Below are positions 53,166 through 64,000 of a stretch of DNA of 64,000 bases, piece after piece. The stretch is from Adiantum capillus-veneris. Lineage: Eukaryota > Streptophyta > Polypodiopsida > Polypodiales > Pteridaceae. Each line of letters begins with the position of its first letter. The stretch's first letter is position 1. The notes under the pieces were generated by a model. It did not search any database. It had not been told where the DNA came from and was given only the letters and a program-made list of their open reading frames with translations. The stretch is taken from the NCBI GenBank assembly GCA_014529385.2, contig CM043969.1, positions 20,552,946 to 20,616,945 on the forward strand, given 5' to 3'. The position numbers and the translations under genes were made by a program.

Positions 53166-56100
53166 TCAATCAAAGCCAGCTACCAAATGAAACATGTTCA
53201 TTAACAGAACATAGCTTTTCTATATGTATAAACAACCCTTCGTTAAGGTTGTTTAACAACACCTGTATCTTAAAAAGTGTGATTAGGCATCGGACAAATT
53301 TTGGCCACTAAAATTGTTCCTAATACGACATGTGTAAAATGGTCTTATAAATGGATTTGACCAACACCTAGGGACTTTGTAGTGACATATAATTTAAATA
53401 GCAAGTGCCAATATCAGTCCAGATACCCATATTTGCCACATGTAGAATATGTCTCAAATAAGGATATATGAAGAAAGAAAATCCTTCAAGTACGAGATGT
53501 ACTTGTGTATGAAGATAACTATAAACACTAAAAAACGTGAAGAAAGAAAATCCTTCAAGTATGAAGATGTACTTGTGTATAAACACTCAACAACGTGAGT
53601 GAGAGGGACCCCTCATTAACTTGCTCCATAATGGCTAAACCAAACTCCTTAAGTTCCTAGACCATGTTGTGTCCCATGTGACAACATGTGCAAAAGAAAA
53701 CCCTACATATAGGTCCATATTTGCATAATGTAAAAATGTCTTTGGGACACTCTGGCCCAAAATTATTTTCTCTTACATGACCTTGTTCATGACTCTGAAG
53801 AGAAAAATGGATGAAAGCATTCAATATTATTCATCCGAATTGAAAAAGTCAAGGAAAGCATATTCAAAAAGCGAAACAAACCAAATCATATGCATACTTG
53901 GAGGTTGAACATAACATTCACTTACCCGTAGACACATGCACTTTGCAAACCTGAAAGGTACAATTGGAAAGAGGTAATATATTAGTGAACTGGTGAACAC
54001 TAAATGAAAAATTAGTATAAATACAAGCAGTAGAAACTCATAACCCTGGGTGTAGCCAGTGCAATCCAAAGTGCAACCCTGGGTGTAACCCTGGGTGTAG
54101 CCAGTGCAATCCAAAGTGCATGGTTATATACTGCAATGTCAAGCCACTTGGTTAGTTTTTGTATGAAAACTGCTTAACCTAGTAGTCAACAATGATGAAC
54201 ACAATCTACCATGGTCAAAAGTGTTTGGAATCAACTAAGAAATTTGAGTTTTTCCACTACCCCTTGGTAGATTGTGGACTGCTTTCCTTGAAAGTACAAC
54301 TGTGATCGTCAACACCTATGGAGTGATTGTGTATTGATGAGGTCATATTCCTAGAAATACCACTTTGAGAGACATAAAGAGTGCTACAAATAAGCAATAG
54401 ATCTTCTTCAATTGGAAACTTATTCACACAATTAAATCATGAAATAATCTTCTCCCTCCATGAACAAAGGAGGAAGATGTCAAATACCCCCAAGGAAAAT
54501 AGTCATACTAGACTTTCTTAGGTGTTTACACAAGAGATTACCTGCATGGAGGCTCTCTTAATGTATTCTTGACTTACCATGAATGTATTTCTTGATAGCT
54601 AGGACATGCCTACTTGCTACCCATAGAAACCATCATTGGGATTGGTTGCACATTGTTCATAGAATGAATGATGTAAAAAGTGCTCACTACTATATACATA
54701 TACAGAAATTGGAAGCCCATCTACTAGACTCAATTCTTCTTGGATAGAGTATCTGATGTTTTTGTGGAGCATAAACAATAATGGAGTGGACATAATCCAT
54801 GTTATTCTCATTCCATGCATGCATATCTAAAAAATAGATTGATAAGCCCTTGGCTTCAATGATAGTCTGAACCTTGTGAGATACTGTTATGCATGCCTTG
54901 CACGGTTACACGGGCAAGGATACATCACAATGCGTTGTTGCCAAATTTAAATTGTGAGCTTATATCCACTTATTGGAAATATGTGTGACATTTTCCTTGA
55001 TGTGAAGTCAATGGATAGTACCTTGGTACATACTAGAATCTTTTCAATGCATGAAGGCTAGAAAAGAACTTTGCTTTGTGTAGTAGAGAAATCTTTTGCA
55101 AATGAAAGTTTAAATTACAAAAAAACTTAGTATAACTTGAAATGTACTAGCCTTGAAGCCTCTCTAAGAGCGGCTTCCTTTGCTTGAAGTTGGCTTGTAG
55201 CCTTCTATGCTAAGAAGTTTAGAGCTATCAAATGTACCCTACATGCCATCGTGGCTTGGGTCATACCAACCTTCAAGAGAAAATTAGATGGACATGGTGC
55301 CAAGTTTCACAAAGTCTGTATGCGTATATTCCAAACTTAGACAAAACTTCTATGCAATATGTCCAAGATTGAATCCTTGATTTGCATAAATATATGCAAA
55401 AGATAAGTTATGAGGGAGCATGTGCTCATAGCGAACAGCTCCTCATGCTGACAAACACACGTCAAAGAAAAAAATGAGCTTTCGTAAAGAAATGGCCTTG
55501 TTGAATTATGTAGTTGATAAAGAGCAAGGAAATGGCCTGATATTTAAAGAGATAAATTGAAACTTAAATTTAAATTAAGTATCAAGTTTTGTTTCAACTA
55601 CCATGGAACCAAAAGTTGTAGTGTAGCTACGGATTCCAATGTTCTTTCAATATGCTTCATATATGTACTTTGCCTGCACTCTGGCAAGTTGTAAATGCTT
55701 TGGAGTGACCGTGCACACAATGTGTATACATACGTATAGATTCATTCTCCTAAAAGCCTTCTTTTCCAAAGCATTGAATGGCTTGTCCATTTGTCTACAC
55801 TATGTTTGAGGCACAAGCTTCAAATGTTTTGAAAGTAGTAAGACAACAACTGTCTACAGAAACCTTGCTCGTGGATAGCCTCATACAAATTCATAATCCG
55901 TAGACAAAACATGGTCTATGTACCTTGGTTGTAGAGAGCCATGATCCAATCTTATGACCCTTCATTGTGTCAATACACCCATATGTTACCTTGTCTCTAG
56001 ACTCAAAGTCAAGATAGAGCTTAAAGAATATCATGGTTGCCTTTTCCCAATCGTGTTGAGTAGGATACCCTATTGGAAGCATAAAATTTTGACAAGCAAT

Positions 56101-58230
56101 AAAGTCTTAATTTTATGAACAAAGCATACATGTACCCACTATCAATTACCCTTAGAACCTCATTGGATGCATCATTTTGGCTTCATAAATGAAAGCAACT
56201 AGTCTGCCATGTGGAGCATCATTGCCTTACATGCCACAAACCTTGCATGTACTAGCATGCCACAAGACTTGCTTGAACCTGAAGACCCTATTTTTATTGA
56301 TATACTGGGCAAAAGATTGTGCATATTTCCATAATCTAGATTCTCTTATCAAAGACTCTACATGATTTGCCACTCATGCCATGCATGCATACAAATACCA
56401 TCATGGAGTATTTTGCTACATGCCTTATGACCAAGTGGCGGTTTATAATGCTATCGATTTGTGTTTAAAAATCAACTTTAGTTCTCTACTAGCTACAATT
56501 TGATTGCTCTCACCTTTGTATTACCAATAATAGGCCTTTCCTTAACTTGCCATACTGCAATTGATTGGCTCACCAATTGGTGACTCCTTGCCTTTGCATG
56601 ATACATCTCAATAGCCCAAATTTGGATGCTATCATTGGTGTTAAATATCCATGCTCATTCAACCTAAAAAATTGAATCAATTATAGAATTTTGATTCTAG
56701 TTTGATACTTACTTTCTCCCGTCTCAAGGAAGTCCCAACATTGTCGAGCTTGTAGTTGTCGTCACCTGAGGAAAATTCCTATGTCTTAGGTAAAAGGAAA
56801 TCTGCCAATATCTTATTCCATTACCACCATGCCTTGCATGGATTGGACATGGTTTTGTGGCTATATGATGGTCATCTCCCTCCTTGAGAAATGACTTCTT
56901 TTCCATGGACCTCCCTTGCATGTCAAATTTGTGCACTTTACCAAATTTACCAAACATGTGATAAGCCAGTTGCTTTCATGATTGATGTACTTTGCGTGCC
57001 TCACATGCTTTTGCCTCATGTGGTTTTCCTCATTGCTTAATCTCTATCGGCGGCTGTCTTGCTGCTATGGGAGAGGCTTCACTCTATATACAAAATGGGA
57101 TGCCACCTACGAGCTAACAAATTTGATAAATACCCTATATACGACTCCCCTTTCTATGCTTATACAAAAATAAATGAATAAAATTATCATACCCCTATCT
57201 TACCTATAACATTTAGGTCTCACATGTTCTAACTGAGTAAAACTAGTCAAAGAGTGTGTAGCATAGTGACTGGCAACGTACTAAGGAACCACTTCTATTG
57301 ATAACTAGATGTACCCTCAATGTGTCTTAGTTTGACTTTCAAACTATGTGCCCAATCAGCTTATACTCTGGGTAATCGTCCAATTTTGACCCATCCAAAG
57401 CTGGTGTAAATCAACCCTTGACCTGCTCCAAAACAGCCCTTATCTATGACCAGCTTGATGCAAAATTTAATGTCTGACCTGATAAAAAAACCTCTTAAAA
57501 AAATCATCCAAGTTCTAGTGCACACCAGTCACCAATCGTTACAAGTAATCGATCCCCTCCCCCTCCCTCTTCCGATAAATATGATACCCCCCTCCCTTAT
57601 TTTTAAGATTGGGAGATAAATTATTGGGGGCTTGTCCCTAACTTATACGCTTATGTAACTTCTAAAAAAATATCCCTCCCCTGCACTTACATGGTACGAT
57701 AAATTTTCCATGGTGAATCCCTTGGGCCACCTACCACTAGAGCTTTGTTAGCAGGTCACCGCAATGGACGTTTGCATCATATCTCTTTTGTACCAACATA
57801 ATGTCAATATGCAAGGAAGCCACTTGGGATGGGGCACAGAGACTTAATGAGAGTTTCGATCTCACCGAAGTGAACTCAGAGGGCTACGCATACTACAACA
57901 AAAGAAAATCAACCATTTCCTAGTCAAAAAATCTGTATGCGTCCAATCTCACTGCTCTCGGTCATCACACCTTATGGGCATCCAAATGAATTCAGAATGA
58001 AATGAAACTTAAGGAAAGGTATTACAAAAACTAGGGGCACAATCCTACAAAGTTCTATCACCATTTGGGAAGGTACATAAATCACTATCCATCACAAAAA
58101 ATGTACAAAAAACTGAAACATAACTACTCGAAAAGGTCCCCCTTAAGCATAGAAAAACTTATCCATGGTCAAAACATAAAAAAAAAACCATTTTAACCTT
58201 CAAATCAATGCATTTAGCTCATAAGCAACA
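53166..58230. other. 5 kb without recognisable genes; small duplications
   Basis: Decayed, AT-rich, probably ancient transposon DNA. Visible structures: a 42-bp block duplicated at 53469-53510 and 53538-53580 (period about 69); a CCCTGGGTGTAGCCAGTGCA block duplicated at 54042 and 54087 (period 45); C-rich runs near 57553-57600; and a TGAATCCCTTGGGCC end near 57713 that faintly recalls the hAT MITE end. A minus frame at 55891-56082 (YPTQHDWEKATMIFFKLY) looks mildly protein-like but is unidentified. Confidence 0.5.
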
Positions 58231-58669
58231 TGTTGCGAACCTCAACAAAATTGAAAATGGTTATACTTAGATTGTAGAGGAAGAGACAAGGAACACAATG
58301 TGCTATTCATAAATGAATTTTGATTACCACATGAATTTTGATTACCACTTCAGGACAAAAGAGGATTACAATTTGTAGCATCAAGAAGCTCTCAAAGTGA
58401 ACATTCAAAAAATCCTTCCTTTTCTAATGATCCCTCCTTAGTATAAAACTAAGGGTTTTGACTTAAAGGTTAAGGAAGCTTTCCCACGACTATTCGGCCA
58501 CTTACAAGGGTGTAGACTCACAGAGACAGAGAGGGTATGTCAAATTATATTACAATTACAAATCATCATAAGCTGAATTACACGGCTTCTTTCAAAAAAT
58601 TGAGCAAGAGTTTACAGGGTTTGGTGTGCATCCGCTTGTCATGTGTCAAATCGTCGTATCCACCAAACA
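58231..58669 (-). repeat. 3' LTR of element C (about 439 bp)
   Basis: On minus it begins TGTTTGGTGGATACG right after the polypurine tract and plausibly ends TTCGCAACA at 58231. A tandem copy of TGAATTTTGATTACCAC (plus) lies at about 58314-58348. The far boundary rests only on the TG...CA rule. Confidence 0.55.
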
Positions 58670-58682
58670 TTCCCCCCATCCT
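58670..58682 (-). other. Polypurine tract of element C
   Basis: On minus AGGATGGGGGGAA, just after the last ORF codons and just before the LTR start. Close match to the tract of B. Confidence 0.85.
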
Positions 58683-58684
58683 AT

Positions 58685-61600
58685 TCATTGCACGTCCTCG
58701 TGCAATCTTTCTTTGAGTGTAGTCTAATGTCTTCTCTCAAGCATTGTAGTGAGGTGTTTGAACTTCTGTGCTCTTGCCTCAATCTCTACTTTGGTGGCCA
58801 GCTCTCTAAAAGGGTTGTTGTTGAGAGTACTTTGATATGCAATATGGCATGCTGTAAGATCTTTTGTCATGGGGTTGAATATGGAGGAGTCCACTTCGAA
58901 GAATCCAGTCATGAACGCATCCTCAAAAGTCTGCATGTAGTGGGAGGGCAAGAACATGACTCTTGCATACAATCCCATGACGACGTTCCTGCTTGGGATT
59001 TCTATCTCCATATTCCACCAAATCCCTCTTGTGCCTTCCACAAAAATCTGCCAGGGATGCTCTGCTGGCTCTATATCATTAAAAGTTGCGATGCAGGTGA
59101 TTAGCATATTGGCAATTTTCACGAGCATCTGGCATGCAAGATCCAGGATCTCCTTCATCATGTTAATCACCCCTTTGAGAGTCTGAACCATATACTATTG
59201 GGATGGTGGGTTGTTATTGAGTGGCTTTGTGATAACTGAGTAGTTTAGCACCACCGTCCTTTTGCTTTGCCAAGAGTAATAGCTGTCCCAGGATTTCCGT
59301 CTACTGATGGGACAGTAAGCTGGGTCGATCCTGAGGTGCTGGGGACCATTATTGTAATAAGTTTCATCTTTTGGTCTTTGCTCAAACCATTTCTTTTGCG
59401 AGAGGGTTTGATTATCAATGATGGTTTGAATTTGAATTGCCGTGACAAGAACATCTCTGTAATTCCCTTGGTTGTTTGGTTCATGTTTTGGTAGCATTCT
59501 TGGCTGCCATAATCTAGACTCTTGCCACATCAGTGGTGGCAGGGCAATCATCTCATCCCGAGGTTCTTTACCACCTCATCTGGAGTGAGCATAAGGAGGG
59601 CAGCCGATTCCAACACTTTCAGTGCATACTGCAGATATGATTTGTGCGAGGGATCCTTGACTTCTAAGATCCAGTGCTGAATTTTGTCCTTGGCCAAATC
59701 CAAAGTGGATGTCGTGGCTGGATCTATAGATTCCTTCGTTTCTTTTCCAGTGCTAGTAGTTGGCACCTCTGTTTGGTGAGCCTCAAATGTGGATTGCTTA
59801 AAACCTCCTTCTTGCTCAAAGTCTACTGGGGCTGTTTGTTGATGCTTTTCCTGATTGGCCCTCAGAGTCTCAAGTCCCCTCGTGCCTCAGCCAACTGCTT
59901 CCTTAATTCTTCAATTTCTTTGTCTTTTTCTCGTTGTAGGGCCCTATGTCCTGCTGTCATGATCTGTCTATCATACTTTTCGTGAGCCAAGGCTTCTTTT
60001 AAATCTTTAACCTCTTGGTTCAAGGAGGCTGATCTTGCAGTCACCATTGAGGAGGTGGGGGACTCTTGTATGGCTAAGAGCTGAGTTAGAGTCCTGCTAA
60101 CCACATCATATGAGCCATGCAGCTTCTCATTCTGTTTCCTTTCTTTGGTTAGTTCCTCCTCAAGGTGTTGCTTCTCTACTTGCAATGCGGAGTTTGCCTC
60201 GTTAAATTGTTGCACCTCCTTGTAATAGTAGGATGCATTTTCTTGTTTCCTTTGAAATTTAGATTAGGCTTGGAGCTGTGCTTTCTCTAATGCCTCTATT
60301 TATTGCACTAGCTGCAGGTCATCTTCAACTGCCTTAGATGCATCTCTTTTAGTATCATCCAATTCCAAACCCCCCAGGTTGTAAAGAGCCCTTTGGCACT
60401 GAAACTGGAGCTTGATTTGCTCTATGTGAGCATCAATGTCAAATAGCTCAATTATTTCTACTCCTTCCACTATTACAGCTTGTGATCGAGGCGATCTTGG
60501 CCTCTGCTGGCTTTTTTGGCCCTAATATGATGTTTCAACCTCATTAGTCGTTTTTTCTTTCAGTTTTTGATCTTCTATAGCTGCAGAAGTTTTGGTAGGC
60601 TTTGGTTGTGTTGCCTTCGTTTCGTGATCTATGTTTTGTTATGGCTGCCTCTTCTCTGCTCCTTGCTCTAGCAGGTCTTTACCTTTTTCTTTCTCTTTTA
60701 TTGCAGTCTCTAGAGGTATCCCAGTGTCCTTGGGAGAATCAAACTCTTGACCCTACTGGTCATGCGTGTCTTGTTGTTCCTCCCCTTGTGAGCCATCTTC
60801 CTCTTTTTTACTTTGAGTAGATTTGTCAAATGATTCAAGATCATCGACGTGTGGTTTCTTTGCTTCTTCTTTCTCTCTTTGCTCCATCTTTAGCTTGAGC
60901 TCGTTATGGATTCATTGCTGCATGGAGCTGGCAGTCTCTCGTTTTTCCTCAACTTCTTGTCTTTTCTGCTGCTTGATCCTTTCTAGAGTAGTTGTTTTAC
61001 GTAGCAATGGAACGTTTTCTTCTTGTTCTTCCTCTTTTTCATCATCAGCCTCTGTTCCTTGGGTTCTGTTTTCTTCGTGCTTCTATTAGTGGAGCCTTTC
61101 CCTCAACATCTGTGCTTCTTCCATTGTCCTCTTGGCATGAGTAATTGGGATAGCTTCTATGACGTGCACAATTTTCTTCCTCAATCGTGTATATCCAAGA
61201 GAGTAATCGCTATCGTGCTGCTCCTCCACTGAAGATTGGTACTCCAAAGGAGTATCTCTCTATTGGGACCCAGCTTCCTGGCTACTCCGAGCATCCGACT
61301 CTGTCTTTTTGCTATCAAAATCTCTTATGGTTGCACTTTGCCTTGTTTTCTTAGCTTTTGGTTTTGGCCTGGTGGAAGGTCCGACCACAGGTCTTACTGC
61401 TCTTTTAGACATGTGAATCATATCTATCTACACTTATGCAGGTGGTAGATCATCAATCATCCCTAGTGCCTGATAGGCAATCCGCGTCAGCATTGGTCCC
61501 ACATTCATGTAGGCCTTGCTTTTTTGGCTCCCCTTTAGGTTTGCTTCGACAATGTTTTCGAGGAGGTAATTTCCAAAATTGAAGCTACTCTTCTCTTTTT

Positions 61601-62219
61601 CAAGCCCATTGCCATTACTACCACCATGTGCAACAACGGTTCTATATATTCTGGGTGGCTTTTGCACTTTGAAGTGTTGCAATATGAGGCGCAATGGCAA
61701 CTCAATTTCCGAGTATATCAAATCCTGATATGTTAGCTTGTGGCCTCTTTGCTTCAGAAAAGCTTTATTGTTGTCTATTGCCTTTGTCTTTTGCAATAAG
61801 TTGTGTATCCTTTGTTGCAAGTGGAGCGCTTCATTGATTATTTCTGCCGTGATCTTAATCTTGAACCGCTGCCCCATCTTTGTCAGTCATAGTGGCTTCC
61901 CAATTGTACTGAATTGGACTTATGAGCTCATGAGCTTGTCTGAAGTCCGTTTCCCAGGGAGGTAATCGTAGGAAGTTGTCTAATTGTAGGCATCTGCCCC
62001 CTGCTTGCACTTCTGGCTTTTGGTGCAGTGCTCACATTTCCCGTGGGAAGATAGTGGCCTTTATTATTTCTTCATCTGTGGCTTGAAACCTTCTGATGAA
62101 GATGTTAGCCGTATTGCTTCGAGTACCTGCTCTGTGATATGAACTTTCTCATTTGAGGAGATATCTGTTATCTCATAAGGTGTAGCATTCCGCTCCCTTT
62201 GTGCTTTCCTTCGAGGCAT
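58685..62219 (-). pseudogene. Element C pol-less retroelement gene (about 1,170 codons)
   Basis: From ATG 62219 (MPRRKAQRERNATPYEI) one minus-strand frame continues to about 59878. A one-base change shifts the frame there, another shift occurs near 59560, and the gene ends at TGA 58685-58687. At least eight in-frame stops in the first frame sit where CAA, CAG or CGA is expected. Domains: N-terminal globular part (62219-61440) with IKITAEIINEALHL, ELPLRLILQHFKV and LTRIAYQALGM..DLPP; then a Lys/Glu/Gln-rich middle with coiled coil (59862-60215: VEKQHLEEELTKERKQNEKL); then a C-terminal part (59191-58724) with NMLITCIATF and PWQIFVEGTRG. It is collinear with element B. No zinc knuckle and no protease, RT or integrase. 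Probably a structural protein of a non-autonomous retroelement; resemblance to uncharacterised 'plant transposon protein' ORFs is untested. Confidence 0.78.
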
Positions 62220-63921
62220 CCTGTGGTCAATTTCAGCATTGAAAATATCTTTTAACCATTGATCATAACTGTTGGAAAGTTGCAAACTTGACCATAAAAT
62301 GAAAAATGAGCAAAACTTTGTCAAATCTACCCCCAACTTGACCAAATTTCACCACTGCATCTAGGATAACTATAGGCACAAGGATATTGTGTAACGGATG
62401 ATTTCTGGCAAAAAGGAACATGGATCATGATCCATGTTGGGAGGATTTTGAAATTTCATCTAGGGGAAGTTGTTCCTGGGCATATGGAGATGCTACTGTG
62501 CAAATTTCTCTCGATATAGGGTTTGAGGTACATGGATCGCGATCCATGTTGGGCAACATTTTGGAAATATGATGATACCATCTAGTAGGGTTCATCTAGA
62601 TGATGCCTTGGCTCAAAAATTTGTGATTTGGATCAATGGTTTGACACGGGCTAATTTTTAAAAATCTTTTGCAGACATAGAGAATTTTGGCATTTGAAGT
62701 GGATTTTGGAATTCAAATGGCTTGAAACTTCAAGGCTTGGCTTTCTTGAACATACTGGATAAGATGCCATGGGTTTTTATTTGATTGGGCAAAAAGGTAC
62801 ATGGATCGCGATCCATGTTGGGAGGAATTTTGACACAGTTTCTTTGCACATAAGTTCCTATAGGTCTTCCTAGTACACTGGTGAATTTTTTTCAGATTTG
62901 GACATGTTTTTCCTTAGTTTATCCCATTTTCTAGTTTATGGCCATGTTTTTTCTGTTTTAACCATATCTGTTTCTTGGAACCATTTTTGGGCACATGGTG
63001 TGCCTGATATCTATCATTGCCTTGATTCCCGATGATTTGGGCCTATAGCTCACAGCTTTGCCTGATTCCCTGTCAAATTCCATCAGAATTTAAATTTGTT
63101 TGAGGAGACAAATTGATTCCGGCAAATTTCACCATTTTGCAAGTAGTTTTTTGCTTGGTTTTGATCCTACAAACATTCTTAAGTTACACTTCCTTGTTGA
63201 TAGGCTCCAAGATGAGTGTGAATTATCATGACTAGCTTAAGCAACAATTTGAAAACTTCTCAAGAAATCTGCTTTTAGCCCTCCTTCATAAGTTTTGCTG
63301 GTATCCTACCATTTTTCTTTTCCCTGCATTTTTGTTGGAATATGACCAAAAGACCATTTGCAGACTGAAGGTGGTCAACCAGGAGGATTTGATGATCCTA
63401 AGAGCAATTTTTGTGATTATTTTTGCAGCACCAGTCATATTTATGCATTCCCCAGCTAGTGAGCCACTCCTGCCCTGATTTTGGCAAAAAGGAACATGGA
63501 TTGTGATCTATGTTGGGATGCATTTTGAAATTCGAGCTATAGAAGTTTGTTCTTGACCACCTGCGGCTGCTCCTGTACAAATTAGTTGATTTTAGGGTTT
63601 GAGGAACATGGATCACGATCCATGTTCTAACACCTTTTATTTCTGTTTTTGTCCTGCCTAATTTTGCCAGCTATTTGGGGTCTACTGGTGAAAGGTTTTT
63701 GGTTTTTATGAGTTTTGGAATTTCCCATTGGCCCTGTTAGTTTGCAGATTTTGTGACTTTGTACTACTCTTATCTGTTGTTTTGGCAATGTTGATGCAGT
63801 ATGAGGCATACACACATTTTCTTGTAAGGTTAATGATCATACCTATCAAATCTGGTGTAGTAAGATCTACCGAGGTGGTCGAAGTGGGCAAAAACAAATC
63901 CAGAAACTCTATGATTCTGTG

Positions 63922-63926
<5 letters not shown>
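62220..63926 (-). other. Element C leader
   Basis: Non-coding sequence upstream of the C gene on minus. A unit of about 230 bp with two palindromes is present twice (about 62405-62560 and 63480-63640), recognisable by GGCAAAAAGG before and TTGGGA..ATTTTG after the first palindrome. A third partial copy lies at about 62785-62830. No primer site is recognisable before the window ends, so the leader may continue. Confidence 0.75.
62417..63627. repeat. Five palindromes (ACATGGATCG / CGATCCATGT type) in the element C leader
   Basis: Copies at 62417-62438 (perfect, 22 bp, centre CATG), 62530-62549 (perfect, 20 bp, centre CGCG), 62799-62818 (perfect, 20 bp, centre CGCG), 63493-63514 (decayed) and 63604-63627 (24 bp, one mismatched pair). 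The sequence is unrelated to the A/D palindrome, but the location, length and CGCG centre match. As RNA: a seven-base-pair stem with the self-complementary loop UCGCGA. Confidence 0.95.

Positions 63927-63996
<70 letters not shown>
63927..63996. repeat. (CT)n microsatellite at the window edge
   Basis: Thirty-five CT units, that is (GA)n on the minus strand, the direction of element C. In element G a GA tract lies inside the LTR, so this could be LTR sequence of C, but no LTR end or primer site is visible to confirm it. Confidence 0.97.

Positions 63997-64000
<4 letters not shown>

Noticed and set aside
55891-56082. 63-codon minus frame as a gene
   Set aside because: Reads somewhat protein-like but is isolated in decayed DNA with no recognisable motif or neighbouring frame.
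57540-57740. Third hAT MITE copy
   Set aside because: Only the right end (TGAATCCCTTGGGCC) is vaguely similar; no left end or 8-bp duplication found.

Overview
The window looks like repeat-rich intergenic DNA from a land plant with a large genome. The signs are OTA-type and chromovirus-type Ty3/gypsy retrotransposons, Ty1/copia relics, hAT elements with 8-bp target duplications, a PLS-class pentatricopeptide (PPR) relic and nested insertions. I see no intact host gene, tRNA or rRNA, and I cannot name the species. Most reading frames are decayed. The commonest lesion is CAA, CAG or CGA changed to a stop, as expected from deamination of methylated cytosine.

Layout. 1-5633 (minus): element A, with a 991-bp 5' LTR, a tRNA-Asp-type primer site, a 3-kb leader carrying seven copies of a 24-bp palindrome, and the start of a long open frame. 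5990-9740 (plus): element B, a decayed pol-less retroelement gene with PPT and 3' LTR. 11128-13458: hAT transposase relic split by a hAT MITE. 13488-26556: element G, a complete 13.07-kb gypsy element with TSD GTGTA, two LTRs, gag, pol, a second aspartic-protease ORF after integrase, and a small acidic ORF. 26557-29290: non-coding repeats. 29291-31812 (minus): element D, leader plus 5' LTR of the A family with the same palindrome. 33863-34709: LTR E. 34710-44053 (minus): copia element J, split by DNA transposon K (36130-37431) and by chromovirus H (37621-43481, TSD AAAAG, LTRs of only about 124 bp). 45146-45500: DEAD-box helicase retrocopy, followed by LTR F (45596-46540). 46559-53165: MITEs, a gag relic, a PPR pseudogene, a tandem array, a copia relic, a 448-bp foldback element and a second chromovirus relic (I). 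53165-58230: no recognisable genes. 58231-64000 (minus): element C, with 3' LTR, PPT, a roughly 1,170-codon pol-less ORF homologous to B, and a leader with five copies of a different palindrome.

The most interesting signal is the shared plan of elements A/D and C. Their long untranslated leaders contain iterated perfect or near-perfect palindromes, mostly centred on CGCG, whose sequence differs between families. The palindromes hold while the DNA around them diverges. As RNA, each would fold into a stem with a self-complementary six-base loop, the geometry of a retroviral dimerisation (kissing-loop) signal. Elements B and C carry no pol genes, and A shows none before the window ends. A and D share with G the tRNA-Asp-type primer site, and B, C and F have a G-rich PPT like G's, so mobilisation in trans by a G-like partner is plausible. 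That is inference, not observation.
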